64,000 bases of DNA from Candidatus Gromoviella agglomerans (GTDB lineage Bacteria; Pseudomonadota; Alphaproteobacteria; CAJXXZ01; G021065005): the NCBI RefSeq assembly GCF_021065005.1, contig NZ_CP069247.1, positions 1 to 64,000 on the forward strand, written 5' to 3'. Below the pieces are notes generated by a model. That model did no database searches, had not been told where the DNA came from, and saw nothing but the letters and a program-made list of their open reading frames with translations. Below are positions 48,887 to 58,764 of the stretch, piece after piece. The position numbers and the translations under genes were made by a program. Within the stretch, counting starts at the first letter, position 1. Each line of letters begins with the position of its first letter.

Positions 48887-51236
48887 TGATGATAAAGATA
48901 GAAAAATTTTGAGTTTAAAAATTACTCCGTCTTCTGGAAAATCTTTACCACCTCAGAAAGTCAAGCAGAGCTTTTCTTATGGAAGATCAAAAAATGTGGA
49001 AGTGGAAATCGTTTCTCCTCGTAACAAGAGTTTGCCGAAGAATGATTCAGAAAAAGAGGAAGGTGTAGCTTCTTTTGGAAATTTGACTAAAGATGAAATT
49101 AAAGCAAGGTTAGATGCTTTGAAAAATATGAAAGTCAATCAGAAAGAGCATTCTGATATAGTAAACTTAAACGAAGAGGATGTTGTGGAAAGTTCTGTAC
49201 AAAATAGTACCCTAATTTTCGATAGCAACATTCCTGATATTGTTGAAAAGCATGTGATAACTCATAAATCGAAGATTCAGATCAAAGAATACGAACATAA
49301 ACCAACAGCAAAAGATACAGATATAGATTCTGAAAGAAATTATAAGAAGAAAAAGAAAGAAAAGTTGTTTGCAAAAGAAGATGTATACATTCCGGATGTA
49401 GATGATGATATAGAAGAAGGTGTTAGCATAATCGATGAATTATATGAAGAAGATATTCAAAAAGAAGATGTTCATTCATCTGTTCGACACAAAACAAAGA
49501 TAAAAAAGACAAATAAAAATAATGAAATTTTAGTTTCTTCAGGAGGAATAGTGATTGCTGATCTAGCACATAGACTTTCCGTTAGTGTAGGAGAAATTGA
49601 AAGAATAATTCAATCTCTTGGAGGCAATATTAATGATAAGAAAATACCTCGAGAAATGGCTGATATAATCATAGAAGAATTTGGAAAAATTTCAATTTCA
49701 AGTGATCCAGCTCAGAGATTAATCGAAAATGCAGAAAAGTCTTTCCGCCGCCCTCCTATAGTTGTTGTTATGGGGCATGTTGATCACGGCAAGACCTCTC
49801 TTTTGGATAAAATGAGAAACGCCAGTATTGCAAGTCAAGAGAAAGGAGGAATTACTCAGCACATAGGTGCTTATACTGTAAAAACTGATAAAGGTAATAT
49901 AACTTTCATAGATACTCCTGGACACGCTATGTTTAGAGATATGCGCGCTAGAGGTGCTCAATTTACTGATATAATTGTTCTTGTGGTTGCGGCAGATGAT
50001 GGAGTTAAAGCTCAGACATTAGAAGCAATTCAGCATGCTCAATCTGCAAAAGTGCCAATAATTGTTGCTATCAACAAAATTGATAAAGATGATATAAATA
50101 CTGAAAGAGTGAGACAAGAACTTGCAGAACATAATGTTATTGTTGAAAAATATGGCGGAGATGTAATGGAAGTGCAAATTTCAGCTAAAACCGGTCAAGG
50201 AATAAAAGAATTGCAAGAAGCAATTTTACTTCAAATGGAGATGATAGACGCAAAGACTTATGAAAAAGGCAGAGCTGTGGGAGTGATTTTAGAATCAAAA
50301 ACAGATAAAGGAAATGGTCATATTGCAACTGTTATCATTCTAAATGGAACTCTAAATAACAAAGATGTTTTTGTTTGTGGTAATGATGTTGGTCGAGTGA
50401 GATTTATGATCTCCGAAAATGGACAAAAAATCAAATCTGCTGGCCCTTCTTGTCCTGTTGTTGTTGCTGGATTTGAGTCGATACCTCAAGTTGGAGAAAA
50501 AATTCTAGTTTCAAGAAATGAGAAAGAAGCAAAAGCAGTGGCTAAACAACGAAAGGAAAATGAGTTGTCAAAAATCAAAGAGAAAGATCTATTGTATGAA
50601 GTTAGAGATCGTGTCAAAAAAGGCAAAGAATTAAATTTTATTGTAAAAGCTGATACAGCGGGTTCTATGAATGCTATTGTTTACGCCATAGAAAGCATGT
50701 CAGAGGATAATGTTAAAATTTCAGTCATGCATTCAGATGTAGGAGACATATCTGAAAATGATATATCCATTGCTTATCTTGGAGATGCAACTATAATCGC
50801 TTTCAATGTAAAGTCTCTTGTCGGGAAACCTAAACCCCAATATGCGAATGTGAAGATTCAGCATTATGGAGTTGTTTACTCGATTATCGATGATATACAA
50901 TCCTTGATTGCAGATAATACTGAGCAAAAATTCAATGAGATATTTTTGGGATCTGCAGAAGTGATTCAGATCTTTGATATGAAAAATGATAATAATGATA
51001 AATATAGAGTCGCAGGATGCGTTGTCAGAAAAGGATCAGTATGCAAATCTCAGAAATTTAGAATAATCAGAAATGGGAATGTAATTGCTTCGCATGTAGA
51101 TGTAATTTCTCTTCAGGTAAGAAGAATAGATGAAGATGAAGTTTCTGCAAAAGAAGAGTGTGGAATTGTTTTCAAAAAATACAACAATGTGCAGATAAGA
51201 GATGTCGTTGAGTGCTTTAAATTGGAGAAGATATAA
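48879..51236 (+). CDS. infB: translation initiation factor IF-2
   Basis: GTPase that brings fMet-tRNA to the 30S subunit and promotes subunit joining. The 785 residues contain a charged, low-complexity N-terminus, the IF2-N domain (VIADLAHRLSVSVGEIERI), and the G domain with GHVDHGKTS near 300, DTPGHAMF and NKID, followed by the C-terminal beta-barrels. I start at ATG 48879, which overlaps nusA by 8 bases and gives MSSDDKDRKILSLK; TTG 48849 lies deeper in nusA. RQSFSxGRSK-like KQSFSYGRSK near residue 30 is typical of alphaproteobacterial IF-2. Confidence 0.97.
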   Translation: MSSDDKDRKILSLKITPSSGKSLPPQKVKQSFSYGRSKNVEVEIVSPRNKSLPKNDSEKEEGVASFGNLTKDEIKARLDALKNMKVNQKEHSDIVNLNEEDVVESSVQNSTLIFDSNIPDIVEKHVITHKSKIQIKEYEHKPTAKDTDIDSERNYKKKKKEKLFAKEDVYIPDVDDDIEEGVSIIDELYEEDIQKEDVHSSVRHKTKIKKTNKNNEILVSSGGIVIADLAHRLSVSVGEIERIIQSLGGNINDKKIPREMADIIIEEFGKISISSDPAQRLIENAEKSFRRPPIVVVMGHVDHGKTSLLDKMRNASIASQEKGGITQHIGAYTVKTDKGNITFIDTPGHAMFRDMRARGAQFTDIIVLVVAADDGVKAQTLEAIQHAQSAKVPIIVAINKIDKDDINTERVRQELAEHNVIVEKYGGDVMEVQISAKTGQGIKELQEAILLQMEMIDAKTYEKGRAVGVILESKTDKGNGHIATVIILNGTLNNKDVFVCGNDVGRVRFMISENGQKIKSAGPSCPVVVAGFESIPQVGEKILVSRNEKEAKAVAKQRKENELSKIKEKDLLYEVRDRVKKGKELNFIVKADTAGSMNAIVYAIESMSEDNVKISVMHSDVGDISENDISIAYLGDATIIAFNVKSLVGKPKPQYANVKIQHYGVVYSIIDDIQSLIADNTEQKFNEIFLGSAEVIQIFDMKNDNNDKYRVAGCVVRKGSVCKSQKFRIIRNGNVIASHVDVISLQVRRIDEDEVSAKEECGIVFKKYNNVQIRDVVECFKLEKI

Positions 51237-51288
51237 AATAAAAATATTTGAACGGTATGATTTATCTGGTAATATCAGTGCTTAATAG

Positions 51289-51385
51289 TCCAGCAAATCT
51301 TCAAAAAGATGGAACACAATACGATTTACCAATTGCATTAAGTATACTTTCAGTAATGGACATAATCGATAAAAATTCACTTAAA
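51289..51385 (+). repeat. 97-bp copy of an internal comM segment
   Basis: Matches 38665-38761 of comM at a constant offset of 12,624 bases with a single mismatch (G38686 versus T51310), same strand. It lies in the 273-base gap between infB and the kefB-like gene. A small open frame over it reads NSPANLQKDGTQYDLPIA and continues into unrelated sequence, so it is a fragment, not a gene. Confidence 0.95.
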
Positions 51386-51509
51386 ATACAGATGCTGAAA
51401 ATTCATTCAGATACAAATTACAATAATTGCACTGGGAATTGCTTTAAAGGATTGTAACTTTACATAGACTTAATGAGTTAATAATACAATTTATTATAAG
51501 AAAACTAAA

Positions 51510-53159
51510 TTAAAAAATCTTTTTAAATGCATCTTCAGCTTCATCAGTAGAAAAGCCAAACTCTTTGAGAGATAATTTCCCAACCCACTCAGCAAAATAG
51601 TGAGATTCTGGAGTGCTATGATAAACATCTAAATCTTCCAGATCATTCTTATGGTTATCGTTTATAACTCTGACAAAAATCTTCCCGGAGCATTCTTTTT
51701 GAATTCCATAAACCATATTTATTGATTCTTTGACATTTTTGAGGTTTACAATAAAAACTCGAGCATCACATAATTTCAATATTCCTGAAATCATGTCTTT
51801 TGTTGGAATTCCGTATACAACATTCAAACCTTTTGATTGTAATTCTTCAACTCGATCGACTTTGCTATCTATAAGAATGTAGTCAATATTATTGAAATTA
51901 AACAATTTAACTAGTATTTCTGATACATTATCATAACCAATAATCACAACTTTATCGGATATACTTTTTGATATTGAAGGCTTAATGTGTTTTACAAATT
52001 TGTGAGAAAAATAACGAATGAGCACATCAAGAATCGGTGCAATGATCATAGAGCAAGATACTGACATAAATATTATATCTTTAATGTATTGACCTAGCAC
52101 AAGCTTTGGATTTCCTAGCAATACAAAAGCAAATTCTCCACAGCCTGATATCAAAATTGATATTCTCATGCTAACAATCATAGAAAGACCAAATAATACT
52201 GATATTAAAAACATGATAAAAAACTTTACAATAACTAATCCAATCGTTACGTACATTATTTCATATGGATGATGCATGATTGTTTGTGGATTTATTTGTG
52301 CACCAATTATTATGAAAAATATTCCTAGTAATATTCCGCGAAATGGTTGTATATCAGCTTCAACTCTATGTCTATAATTTGTTTCTGATAACATCAAACC
52401 CGCTAAAAATGCACCAAATTCAACAGAAAGACCAGCACGCATAGTTATCATGCTGATTCCAATAATTGTTGCAAGAGTCATCATCATAAATATATCGTGA
52501 ATTTTCTCTTCAGCTGCAATTTTAAATAACGGTTTCAATATAAACTTACCTAAAACTATACATAAAAAAAGTGCAACACAAATATTATTAGAGACACCAG
52601 CAATTGCATCTACGAATTTCACATCGCTGTAGAGCAATTTTGATAAAATTACTATAGGAACGACTATCAAATCCTGAAATAACAAAACGCAAAAGCTTAC
52701 TCTTCCTAATTTTGATGATAATTCAGATTGCTGAGATAAAATCTGCATTGTTAATGCCGTAGAAGAAAGAGATAAAGATGAACCTATCAATATAGAATCA
52801 AATATCTGAAATTTCAGCAAGAAATGACAAATTGCTATTAATGTTGCAGCCGTAAAAAAAAACTGACTCCCACCTAATCCAAATACGAATGAACTTAGAG
52901 TTTTTAATCGCTTAAATGACAATTCAACTCCTATATTGAATAGAAGCAAGATTATTCCCAGTTCTCCAAAAAATGCAATTTCTTTTGTATCTTGTAACAT
53001 TCCAAAGCCATATGGGCCTAAAACAAACCCAGTAATCAAATATCCTAATGTAGGCTCCATACCGATTTTCTTTAATGATAAAGTAAACAATATTGAAACA
53101 GATAGTAGAGCAAAAAAGATGTTGAGATATTCCACTATGAAAAATTTACATACAAACAT
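51510..53159 (-). CDS. kefB: monovalent cation:proton antiporter, CPA2 (KefB/KefC) type with TrkA-N domain
   Basis: Inner-membrane exchanger, in the Kef subgroup a K+ efflux system. About twelve membrane helices span residues 1-385, with LGYLITGFVLGPYGFG, LGIILLLFNIGVELS, SLSLSSTALTMQILS and the acidic LLFQDLIVVPI motif. A cytoplasmic RCK/TrkA-N Rossmann domain begins near residue 400 (KVVIIGYDNVSEILVKLF). The product of 549 residues is a little shorter than KefB/C. Whether it is glutathione-gated cannot be told. Confidence 0.87.
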   Translation of the reverse strand: MFVCKFFIVEYLNIFFALLSVSILFTLSLKKIGMEPTLGYLITGFVLGPYGFGMLQDTKEIAFFGELGIILLLFNIGVELSFKRLKTLSSFVFGLGGSQFFFTAATLIAICHFLLKFQIFDSILIGSSLSLSSTALTMQILSQQSELSSKLGRVSFCVLLFQDLIVVPIVILSKLLYSDVKFVDAIAGVSNNICVALFLCIVLGKFILKPLFKIAAEEKIHDIFMMMTLATIIGISMITMRAGLSVEFGAFLAGLMLSETNYRHRVEADIQPFRGILLGIFFIIIGAQINPQTIMHHPYEIMYVTIGLVIVKFFIMFLISVLFGLSMIVSMRISILISGCGEFAFVLLGNPKLVLGQYIKDIIFMSVSCSMIIAPILDVLIRYFSHKFVKHIKPSISKSISDKVVIIGYDNVSEILVKLFNFNNIDYILIDSKVDRVEELQSKGLNVVYGIPTKDMISGILKLCDARVFIVNLKNVKESINMVYGIQKECSGKIFVRVINDNHKNDLEDLDVYHSTPESHYFAEWVGKLSLKEFGFSTDEAEDAFKKIF

Positions 53160-53286
53160 ATTATGTGATTATACTTAATATATTCAAAACACTCCAGAAT
53201 TTTTATTCCATTCATAGTAATTTATTCAATTTGTTCATTTTTTTTAATCTCTGTTGTACTATCTGAAATATTATTTATTTTTTGCT

Positions 53287-54618
53287 GTGAATTTCTTTGT
53301 TAGAAATTATGGATGCCAGATGAATACATATGATGGAGATAAAATGTCCGATGTATTGCTATCAATTGGTTTTAATAAGAGTCAATCTCTTGACGACGCT
53401 GATTTTGTCATTTTAAATACATGCCATATAAGAGAAAAAGCAAGTGCTAAAGTATATTCCGATTTGGGAAGATTGAGCAAAATTAAAATGCAAAAAAAAG
53501 ACGAAGGAAAAGATTTTATTATTGCTGTCGCTGGGTGTACAGCTCAGGCTGAAGGGAAAGAAATTTTAAAAAATGCTCCATTTGTTGATTTAATTTTTGG
53601 TCCACAAACTTATCATAGACTACCAGAAATGTTGGAGAAGTTAAAACGAAAAACAGGAATAAAAGTAATAGATCTTGATTTTCCAATTGAATCAAAATTT
53701 GATTTTTTGGTTACTGTAAATAATTCGTCAAGAGTTTCAGAATTTCTATCAATTCAAGAAGGATGTGATAAATTCTGTACTTTTTGCTGCGTTCCATACA
53801 CGCGTGGACCAGAGTATTCTCGTCCTGTGAATGATATAATTAAAGAAGCTGAGAAGCTTGTTGAGAATGGATGTAGAGAAATTACTCTTCTCGGGCAAAA
53901 TGTAACAGCATATCACGGGTTGTACGAAAATCATGAAGTGAATATTGCATTTTTGATCGACAAATTGAGCAAAATTGATCAATTGCAAAGAATAAGGTAC
54001 ACGACATCGCATCCTCGTGATATAAATGATGATTTAATAAGAGCTCACGGAAAAGTAGACAAATTACAACCATTTTTGCATTTACCTGTACAATCTGGCT
54101 CAAATACGGTCCTAAAACACATGAATAGAAAGCATACAATTGACTTGTACATAGATATAATAGACAAATTAAGAAATGTATGTCCAAACATAGCATTTTC
54201 ATCAGATTTTATAGTTGGATATCCTACTGAAACAGAAGAAGATTTTGATATGACTTTAAAATTAGTGGAAAGAGTATATTTCGCTCAAGCTTATTCATTT
54301 GCTTATAGTCCTCGTCCTGGAACTCCAGCATCTATTCTGCCTCAACTTAGTCATGATGTGAAATTTAATAGGTTGTACAGACTGCAAAATCTCCTTAACG
54401 CACAGCAGTTAGAATTTAATAATTCATTTTTAAATAAAGAGCTTTCCGTATTAATAGAACAAATTGGAAAGGATAATACTAGCATTAGCGGAAAAAGTCA
54501 GTATATGCAAACTGTTCATATAGATATGCCAAATAATTGGAAGGAAATGATAGGAAAAACATTGTATGTTAGAATTACGGATGTTTACAAAAACAGTATG
54601 CGTGGAGAAATAACTTGA
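53287..54618 (+). CDS. miaB: tRNA-2-methylthio-N6-dimethylallyladenosine synthase MiaB
   Basis: Radical-SAM methylthiotransferase that converts i6A37 to ms2i6A37. The N-terminal UPF0004 domain carries three cluster cysteines (RNYGCQMNTYD, LNTCHIREKA, VAGCTAQAEG). The radical-SAM motif GCDKFCTFC with Cys near residues 160, 164 and 167 follows, and a TRAM domain ends the protein. I prefer GTG 53287, which starts just before the first cysteine motif as in other MiaB proteins; an upstream TTG 53254 would add eleven hydrophobic residues. Confidence 0.95.
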   Translation: MNFFVRNYGCQMNTYDGDKMSDVLLSIGFNKSQSLDDADFVILNTCHIREKASAKVYSDLGRLSKIKMQKKDEGKDFIIAVAGCTAQAEGKEILKNAPFVDLIFGPQTYHRLPEMLEKLKRKTGIKVIDLDFPIESKFDFLVTVNNSSRVSEFLSIQEGCDKFCTFCCVPYTRGPEYSRPVNDIIKEAEKLVENGCREITLLGQNVTAYHGLYENHEVNIAFLIDKLSKIDQLQRIRYTTSHPRDINDDLIRAHGKVDKLQPFLHLPVQSGSNTVLKHMNRKHTIDLYIDIIDKLRNVCPNIAFSSDFIVGYPTETEEDFDMTLKLVERVYFAQAYSFAYSPRPGTPASILPQLSHDVKFNRLYRLQNLLNAQQLEFNNSFLNKELSVLIEQIGKDNTSISGKSQYMQTVHIDMPNNWKEMIGKTLYVRITDVYKNSMRGEIT

Positions 54619-54685
54619 ACTTCTTTGAAGTTTTTTTTGAATCATTATTATCAATTTGGTTGTTTAATATCAAATAGTAAAATCG

Positions 54686-54757
54686 TACTCATAAACTTGT
54701 TCATAACAAAAACATTGTGAGATGTAACTGCAGATAGAGCTAATATCTCTTTTGCTT
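54686..54757 (-). repeat. 72-bp exact copy of the tgt 3' region
   Basis: Identical to 54839-54910 of tgt at an offset of 153 bases, same orientation. It lies just beyond the tgt stop codon in the gap between the convergent miaB and tgt genes. The duplicated piece encodes residues close to the C-terminus of Tgt but has no reading context of its own. Confidence 0.95.
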
Positions 54758-54809
54758 CTTTATATTTGAAGATTTCACTCTATCCATGCATTGACTATTG
54801 ATTTGCTAA

Positions 54810-56030
54810 TCACATCTCATTGATGCACTGCCTAATCATACTCATAAACTTGTTCATAACAAAAACATTGTGAGATGTAACTGCAGATAGAGCTAATATC
54901 TCTTTTGCTTTAAATAAGTGATGTATATATGATTTTGAGTAACGAATACAACATGTGCAATTACACTCATTTTGAATCGGAGTCTTATCATTTGCATAAA
55001 TTGAATTATTTAAATTTATGAACTCGCGATCTTTATAATGAAGAGAAATTTCCCTATTCGATGAGAAGGTTAATTGTAAGAGATTGGATTTTACCGTATC
55101 GTACGATGGCAATATTAGAGCACATCCATGCCTAGCAATTCTAGTTGGATGTACGCAATCAAAAGTATCGATGCCTCTTGATACACCAAAAACTATATCT
55201 TTCATTCTTCCAATACCGAGCAAGTGAATTGGTTTGTGAATGCTATATTTTTTTAACATATTTGCTGTCATCTCTACTATCTCATACATTTGCTCTTGAT
55301 TTCCGCCAAGAGATCCACCAATTGCATTTCCGAAAAAATTTTTGTCTGATATAAATTTCGCACTTTCTTCTCGAAGATCTAAATATACACCTCCTTGCAC
55401 AATGCCGTATAAAGCTTGTTGATAAGAGTACTGCTTTTGAAGATCAGAGAATGCACTTAGACTTCGATATTCCCATTCATGACTACGTCTCATTGAGTTT
55501 GCTGTGTATTCTTTAGGAACATTAAAAGCAGTACATTCATCAAATGCAAAGCATAAATCTGCACCCAATTTCACTTGAATCTCCATGGATTTTTCAGGAG
55601 TAAGCATATATGTATCGCCATTAATATAAGATTTAAATATTGCACCATCATTAGTAATTTTCACCAAAGATGATGTATTTTGTATATGCGCTCTCTTTAT
55701 TTCAGAAGAAACAGATCCGTGTCCGAGGCTAAATATCTGAAACCCTCCTGAATCTGTCATCATAGGACCATTCCAGCCAGTAAAATTATGCAATCCACCG
55801 TGTTCAAATATTATATTTTCACCTGGTTGAAGCATAAGATGGTAGGTATTACCTAGTATTATTTGAGTCCCATTTTGCATTACATTGTCTATACTCAAGC
55901 CTTTTATAGATGCTTTAGTTCCGCAAAACACAAAAGCTGGAGTTTGTATCTCTCCATGAGGAGTCTCTATACAGCCAGTTCTACAGAGCGCAACATAATT
56001 ATGCAAAAAAAACCTAAATTTGTTGTACAT
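54810..56030 (-). CDS. tgt: queuine/preQ1 tRNA-ribosyltransferase
   Basis: Exchanges G34 for a 7-deazaguanine in tRNAs with GUN anticodons. The 406-residue product has TPAFVFCGTKASIKG, ILGNTYHLML, the catalytic aspartates in MMTDSGGFQIFSLG and the GIDTFDCVHPTR region, and the zinc ligands in ECNCTCC with a later histidine. From ATG 56030; TTG 56039 is the alternative. Two pieces of this gene are copied elsewhere in the window: its 3' end at 54686 and an internal piece at 63110. Confidence 0.95.
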   Translation of the reverse strand: MYNKFRFFLHNYVALCRTGCIETPHGEIQTPAFVFCGTKASIKGLSIDNVMQNGTQIILGNTYHLMLQPGENIIFEHGGLHNFTGWNGPMMTDSGGFQIFSLGHGSVSSEIKRAHIQNTSSLVKITNDGAIFKSYINGDTYMLTPEKSMEIQVKLGADLCFAFDECTAFNVPKEYTANSMRRSHEWEYRSLSAFSDLQKQYSYQQALYGIVQGGVYLDLREESAKFISDKNFFGNAIGGSLGGNQEQMYEIVEMTANMLKKYSIHKPIHLLGIGRMKDIVFGVSRGIDTFDCVHPTRIARHGCALILPSYDTVKSNLLQLTFSSNREISLHYKDREFINLNNSIYANDKTPIQNECNCTCCIRYSKSYIHHLFKAKEILALSAVTSHNVFVMNKFMSMIRQCINEM

Positions 56031-56183
56031 TGTTGACAAAAATTAACGTTCAATGAGAAGTTTGCACGAAATTTACAACTAACTCAATCGAAAGTAAAAA
56101 AATGAAAAATACTGTGTAATGTGTGTAATATTATGTTTTTGCACTTGTCGATGTTAAAATATTCATTTCTTTTATGTGAAAAT

Positions 56184-56906
56184 TCACACCAAACCTCCAC
56201 TGATAGATATAACTTGTCCTGTGATATATGATGATTCTTTGCTTGCCAAATATACTACTGATGAAGCAATTTCATCTACTGAACCAAATCTTTTCATAGG
56301 AATATTTGCTAATATTTTTTGTTGCATTTCATCAGATATTATTTTTGTCATGTTTGTTTCTACAAATCCAGGTGCAAGACAATTAACAGTAACTCCTTTT
56401 GCTGCAAGTTCTTGTGCTAAGCATTTACTAAATCCAACCAATGCCGCTTTACTAGCACCATAATGAGTTTGTCCAGCATTTCCCATCAATGTTCCAATTA
56501 CGGACGATATATTGATAATTCGTCCAAATCTTCGACTACACATTCCCATAGAGAAATGCTTGCATAATTCATATGCAGAGAGTAGATTTACGTTCAGAAT
56601 TTCTTCAAAATCCTCTCTTTTACTTCTCCATAATATTTGATCTTTTGTCATACCAGCATTATTAACTAATATATCAAACTTAATTTCCGACAATTGATTA
56701 ATGAGACTTTCCACAGACGATTTATCTCTGAAATCGCATACAATATATTTTGCAGAAATACGTTCACTCACATCTTTCAGAGCATTTTCATTTCTTCCGG
56801 TTATCGTGATATTTGCTCCTTGATTAGCTAGAGCAATTGAAATTGCTCTTCCTATTCCATTTGAACCACCACTAACAAGTGCATTCATTCCACTTAAATT
56901 AAACAT
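56184..56906 (-). CDS. fabG: 3-oxoacyl-ACP reductase FabG (SDR family)
   Basis: NADPH-dependent reductase of type II fatty acid synthesis. From ATG 56906 it is 240 residues and shows the cofactor loop VSGGSNGIGRAIS, ILVNNAG, the catalytic serine in INISSVIG, and YGASKAA with Tyr near 149 and Lys near 153, ending with TGQVISISGGL. The length and C-terminal end are those of FabG. A TTG 18 bases upstream is the alternative start. No other fab genes are adjacent. Confidence 0.93.
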   Translation of the reverse strand: MFNLSGMNALVSGGSNGIGRAISIALANQGANITITGRNENALKDVSERISAKYIVCDFRDKSSVESLINQLSEIKFDILVNNAGMTKDQILWRSKREDFEEILNVNLLSAYELCKHFSMGMCSRRFGRIINISSVIGTLMGNAGQTHYGASKAALVGFSKCLAQELAAKGVTVNCLAPGFVETNMTKIISDEMQQKILANIPMKRFGSVDEIASSVVYLASKESSYITGQVISISGGLV

Positions 56907-57241
56907 GAAATTCAAAAAAAACAATAACTTAAGATACCAAAAAATATTAATTTGTAGAACATTTAGTCAAAAACAATTACTGCAGGAATTTTGTATTCGT
57001 TCGATAATTTTAAAGTTGTACACACATGATGATGTTGAAAATAAATATATGTATATAGTGACTGTCAAAATTATATTGCTTCAAAAAACTCAAGAATAGA
57101 TGGATTTCGATAATAAACTTGAATTTTTAAAAAGTGCACACTAAAGCATTCTGCTAATAAAAATGTAAAATAACTAGTAAAAACATCATTCTCATTTTGC
57201 TATATTCTTGCTACAATGCTCACGTCTTTGCAAATTAAATT
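56907..57241. other. 335-base divergent gap fabG/dedA
   Basis: AT-rich DNA without a convincing reading frame or RNA gene; it contains the predicted dedA promoter at its right end. Confidence 0.4.
57189..57217 (+). promoter_or_regulatory. predicted promoter of dedA with extended -10
   Basis: -35 TTCTCA (57189-57194), a 17-base spacer and -10 TACAAT (57212-57217) preceded by TGC, an extended -10 element; 24 bases before the ATG. Confidence 0.5.
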
Positions 57242-57817
57242 ATGAGCGACGTAAGTACCGGCATGATTGAATTCTTTAAGAATTACGGATATTTTGCTGT
57301 GTTCATAGGATCAATGATTGAAGGAGAAACAATAATAATTGCAGCTTCTGTTTTGTCAAGTGCAGGTCATATGTCAATATACAAAGTCATTTTTCTAGCA
57401 TTTTTAGGTTCTGTCATATCAGATCAATCATGTTTTTTGATAGGACATAAGTATGGTAATCGTTTCTTAAAAAAATTCCCTAAATTCAAAAAACATTACG
57501 ATAAAGTTATAAGTCTATTAACAAATTTCGAAACTTTATTCATATTTGGATTTAGATTCATATATGGAGTAAGAAATATCAGTCCTTTTATCATAGGATC
57601 AGCCGGAGTATCAAAGAAAAAGTTTTTTGTTCTGAACATACTTGCTGCAGCAATATGGGCAATAGCTAGTTGTTTAATAGGATATTATTTAGGTGAATTC
57701 ATACTAAATCTTGGATCCTTTCAGCAATTTATTTCACTTGGTGTAATTGGATTCGTTTTTGCAGGAGTGTTTTTGTGGAAAATTATTAAATTTATCAGAA
57801 ATAATAAATCCAAGTAA
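57242..57817 (+). CDS. DedA-family membrane protein
   Basis: DedA proteins are SNARE-associated/VTT-type membrane proteins implicated in recycling of undecaprenyl phosphate and membrane homeostasis. The 191 residues contain the start FFKNYGYFAVFIGSMIEGE with the conserved glutamate, SDQSCFLIGHKYGNRFL, the arginine motif FIFGFRFIYGVRNISPF followed by GSAGVSKKKF, and two C-terminal helices. The length is typical. It stands alone. Confidence 0.9.
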   Translation: MSDVSTGMIEFFKNYGYFAVFIGSMIEGETIIIAASVLSSAGHMSIYKVIFLAFLGSVISDQSCFLIGHKYGNRFLKKFPKFKKHYDKVISLLTNFETLFIFGFRFIYGVRNISPFIIGSAGVSKKKFFVLNILAAAIWAIASCLIGYYLGEFILNLGSFQQFISLGVIGFVFAGVFLWKIIKFIRNNKSK

Positions 57818-57892
57818 TTTGACTTCTGGCATTTTTGATTGCTTTTTGATTGTAAATATCGTAAAAATGGATGTGATTTTTTTAGTTGTTAA

Positions 57893-58675
57893 ATGATAGG
57901 CAGTTTAAATAAAGTAATACTTGTTGGTGAGGTTGATGGGAATGTTGAGGTAAAAGTAAGCTCACCTTCTGGAAGGAGAATGGCAAAATTTTCCTTAAAA
58001 ACCACATCTTCTTGGGTTGATAGAGACGGAACTCATAAAGATAGTATAGAAAAACATATGGTTGTCGTTTTTAATGAAAAACTTGTTAATGTTGTTGAGT
58101 CTCTGCGAAGTGGAGCAAAATGTTATGTCGAAGGATCTTTGCAATATTCTAAGTGGCAGGATAACAATACTGGTAATTACAGGTTTAGCGTTGAAGTCGT
58201 TTTACCGCAATATAGAGGAACATTGGAAGTGCTTGCGCAAGATAATTTCTCAAGCATGGGTTGTGTTAACAAAGTAATGCTCATAGGGAATTTAGGGAAG
58301 GATCCTGTAGTAAGAGTTTCAAGTACAAATGGTAAGAAAATTGCATCGATGGTTGTGGCTACTTCTGAAAGTTATAAAAATTCTGAAGGTAACAAGATGC
58401 AAAAAGTAGAGTGGCATGATGTTGTAGTATTTAACAATCACTTATCGCAAGTGATTGAACAATACGTGCGCAAAGGTACCAAATTATACTTAGAAGGTAA
58501 TATAAGATCTAGAATTAGACAAGATGAAGATGGGGAGCGTCAGAGTACTGAAATCATCATCCCTATGATAAATGGAGATATGACTATATTATCTCCGAGT
58601 TCAAAATCACAGACGAATGACTCTCACAGCGGGAGTGATGATGATAATGATTACGATGATGACATGCCTTTTTGA
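57893..58675 (+). CDS. ssb: single-stranded DNA-binding protein with two OB folds
   Basis: Binds and protects ssDNA and recruits repair proteins through its tail. The 260 residues contain two SSB-type OB domains in tandem. OB1 is at about 4-117 (LNKVILVGEVDGNVEVK through GTLEVL), OB2 at about 123-235 (VNKVMLIGNLGKDPVVR, VEWHDVVVFN, TKLYLEGNIRSR, GDMTIL), followed by an acidic tail ending DDDMPF, the classic SSB interaction peptide. OB2 keeps the aromatic WHDVVVF motif, whereas OB1 has HMVVVF, so OB1 is the more altered one. Proteobacterial SSBs normally have one OB domain in 150-180 residues. Two per chain are known in Deinococcus-Thermus, where the protein acts as a dimer. Confidence 0.95.
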   Translation: MIGSLNKVILVGEVDGNVEVKVSSPSGRRMAKFSLKTTSSWVDRDGTHKDSIEKHMVVVFNEKLVNVVESLRSGAKCYVEGSLQYSKWQDNNTGNYRFSVEVVLPQYRGTLEVLAQDNFSSMGCVNKVMLIGNLGKDPVVRVSSTNGKKIASMVVATSESYKNSEGNKMQKVEWHDVVVFNNHLSQVIEQYVRKGTKLYLEGNIRSRIRQDEDGERQSTEIIIPMINGDMTILSPSSKSQTNDSHSGSDDDNDYDDDMPF

Positions 58676-58721
58676 TTGAAATTTTTGTAACAAACATTGT
58701 ATGAAACGGTGTTAGAATATA

Positions 58722-58764
58722 AAAATCACAGACGAATGACTCTCACAGCGGGAGTGATGATGAT
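58722..58764 (+). repeat. 43-bp exact copy of the ssb 3' end
   Basis: Identical to 58603-58645 at an offset of 119 bases, same orientation, starting 46 bases after the ssb stop. The original encodes part of the Ser/Asp-rich tail. Confidence 0.9.

Noticed and set aside
51248-51457. Small open frame of 69 codons after infB
   Set aside because: Its middle is the copied comM segment and its ends are unrelated; no ribosome site or family match.
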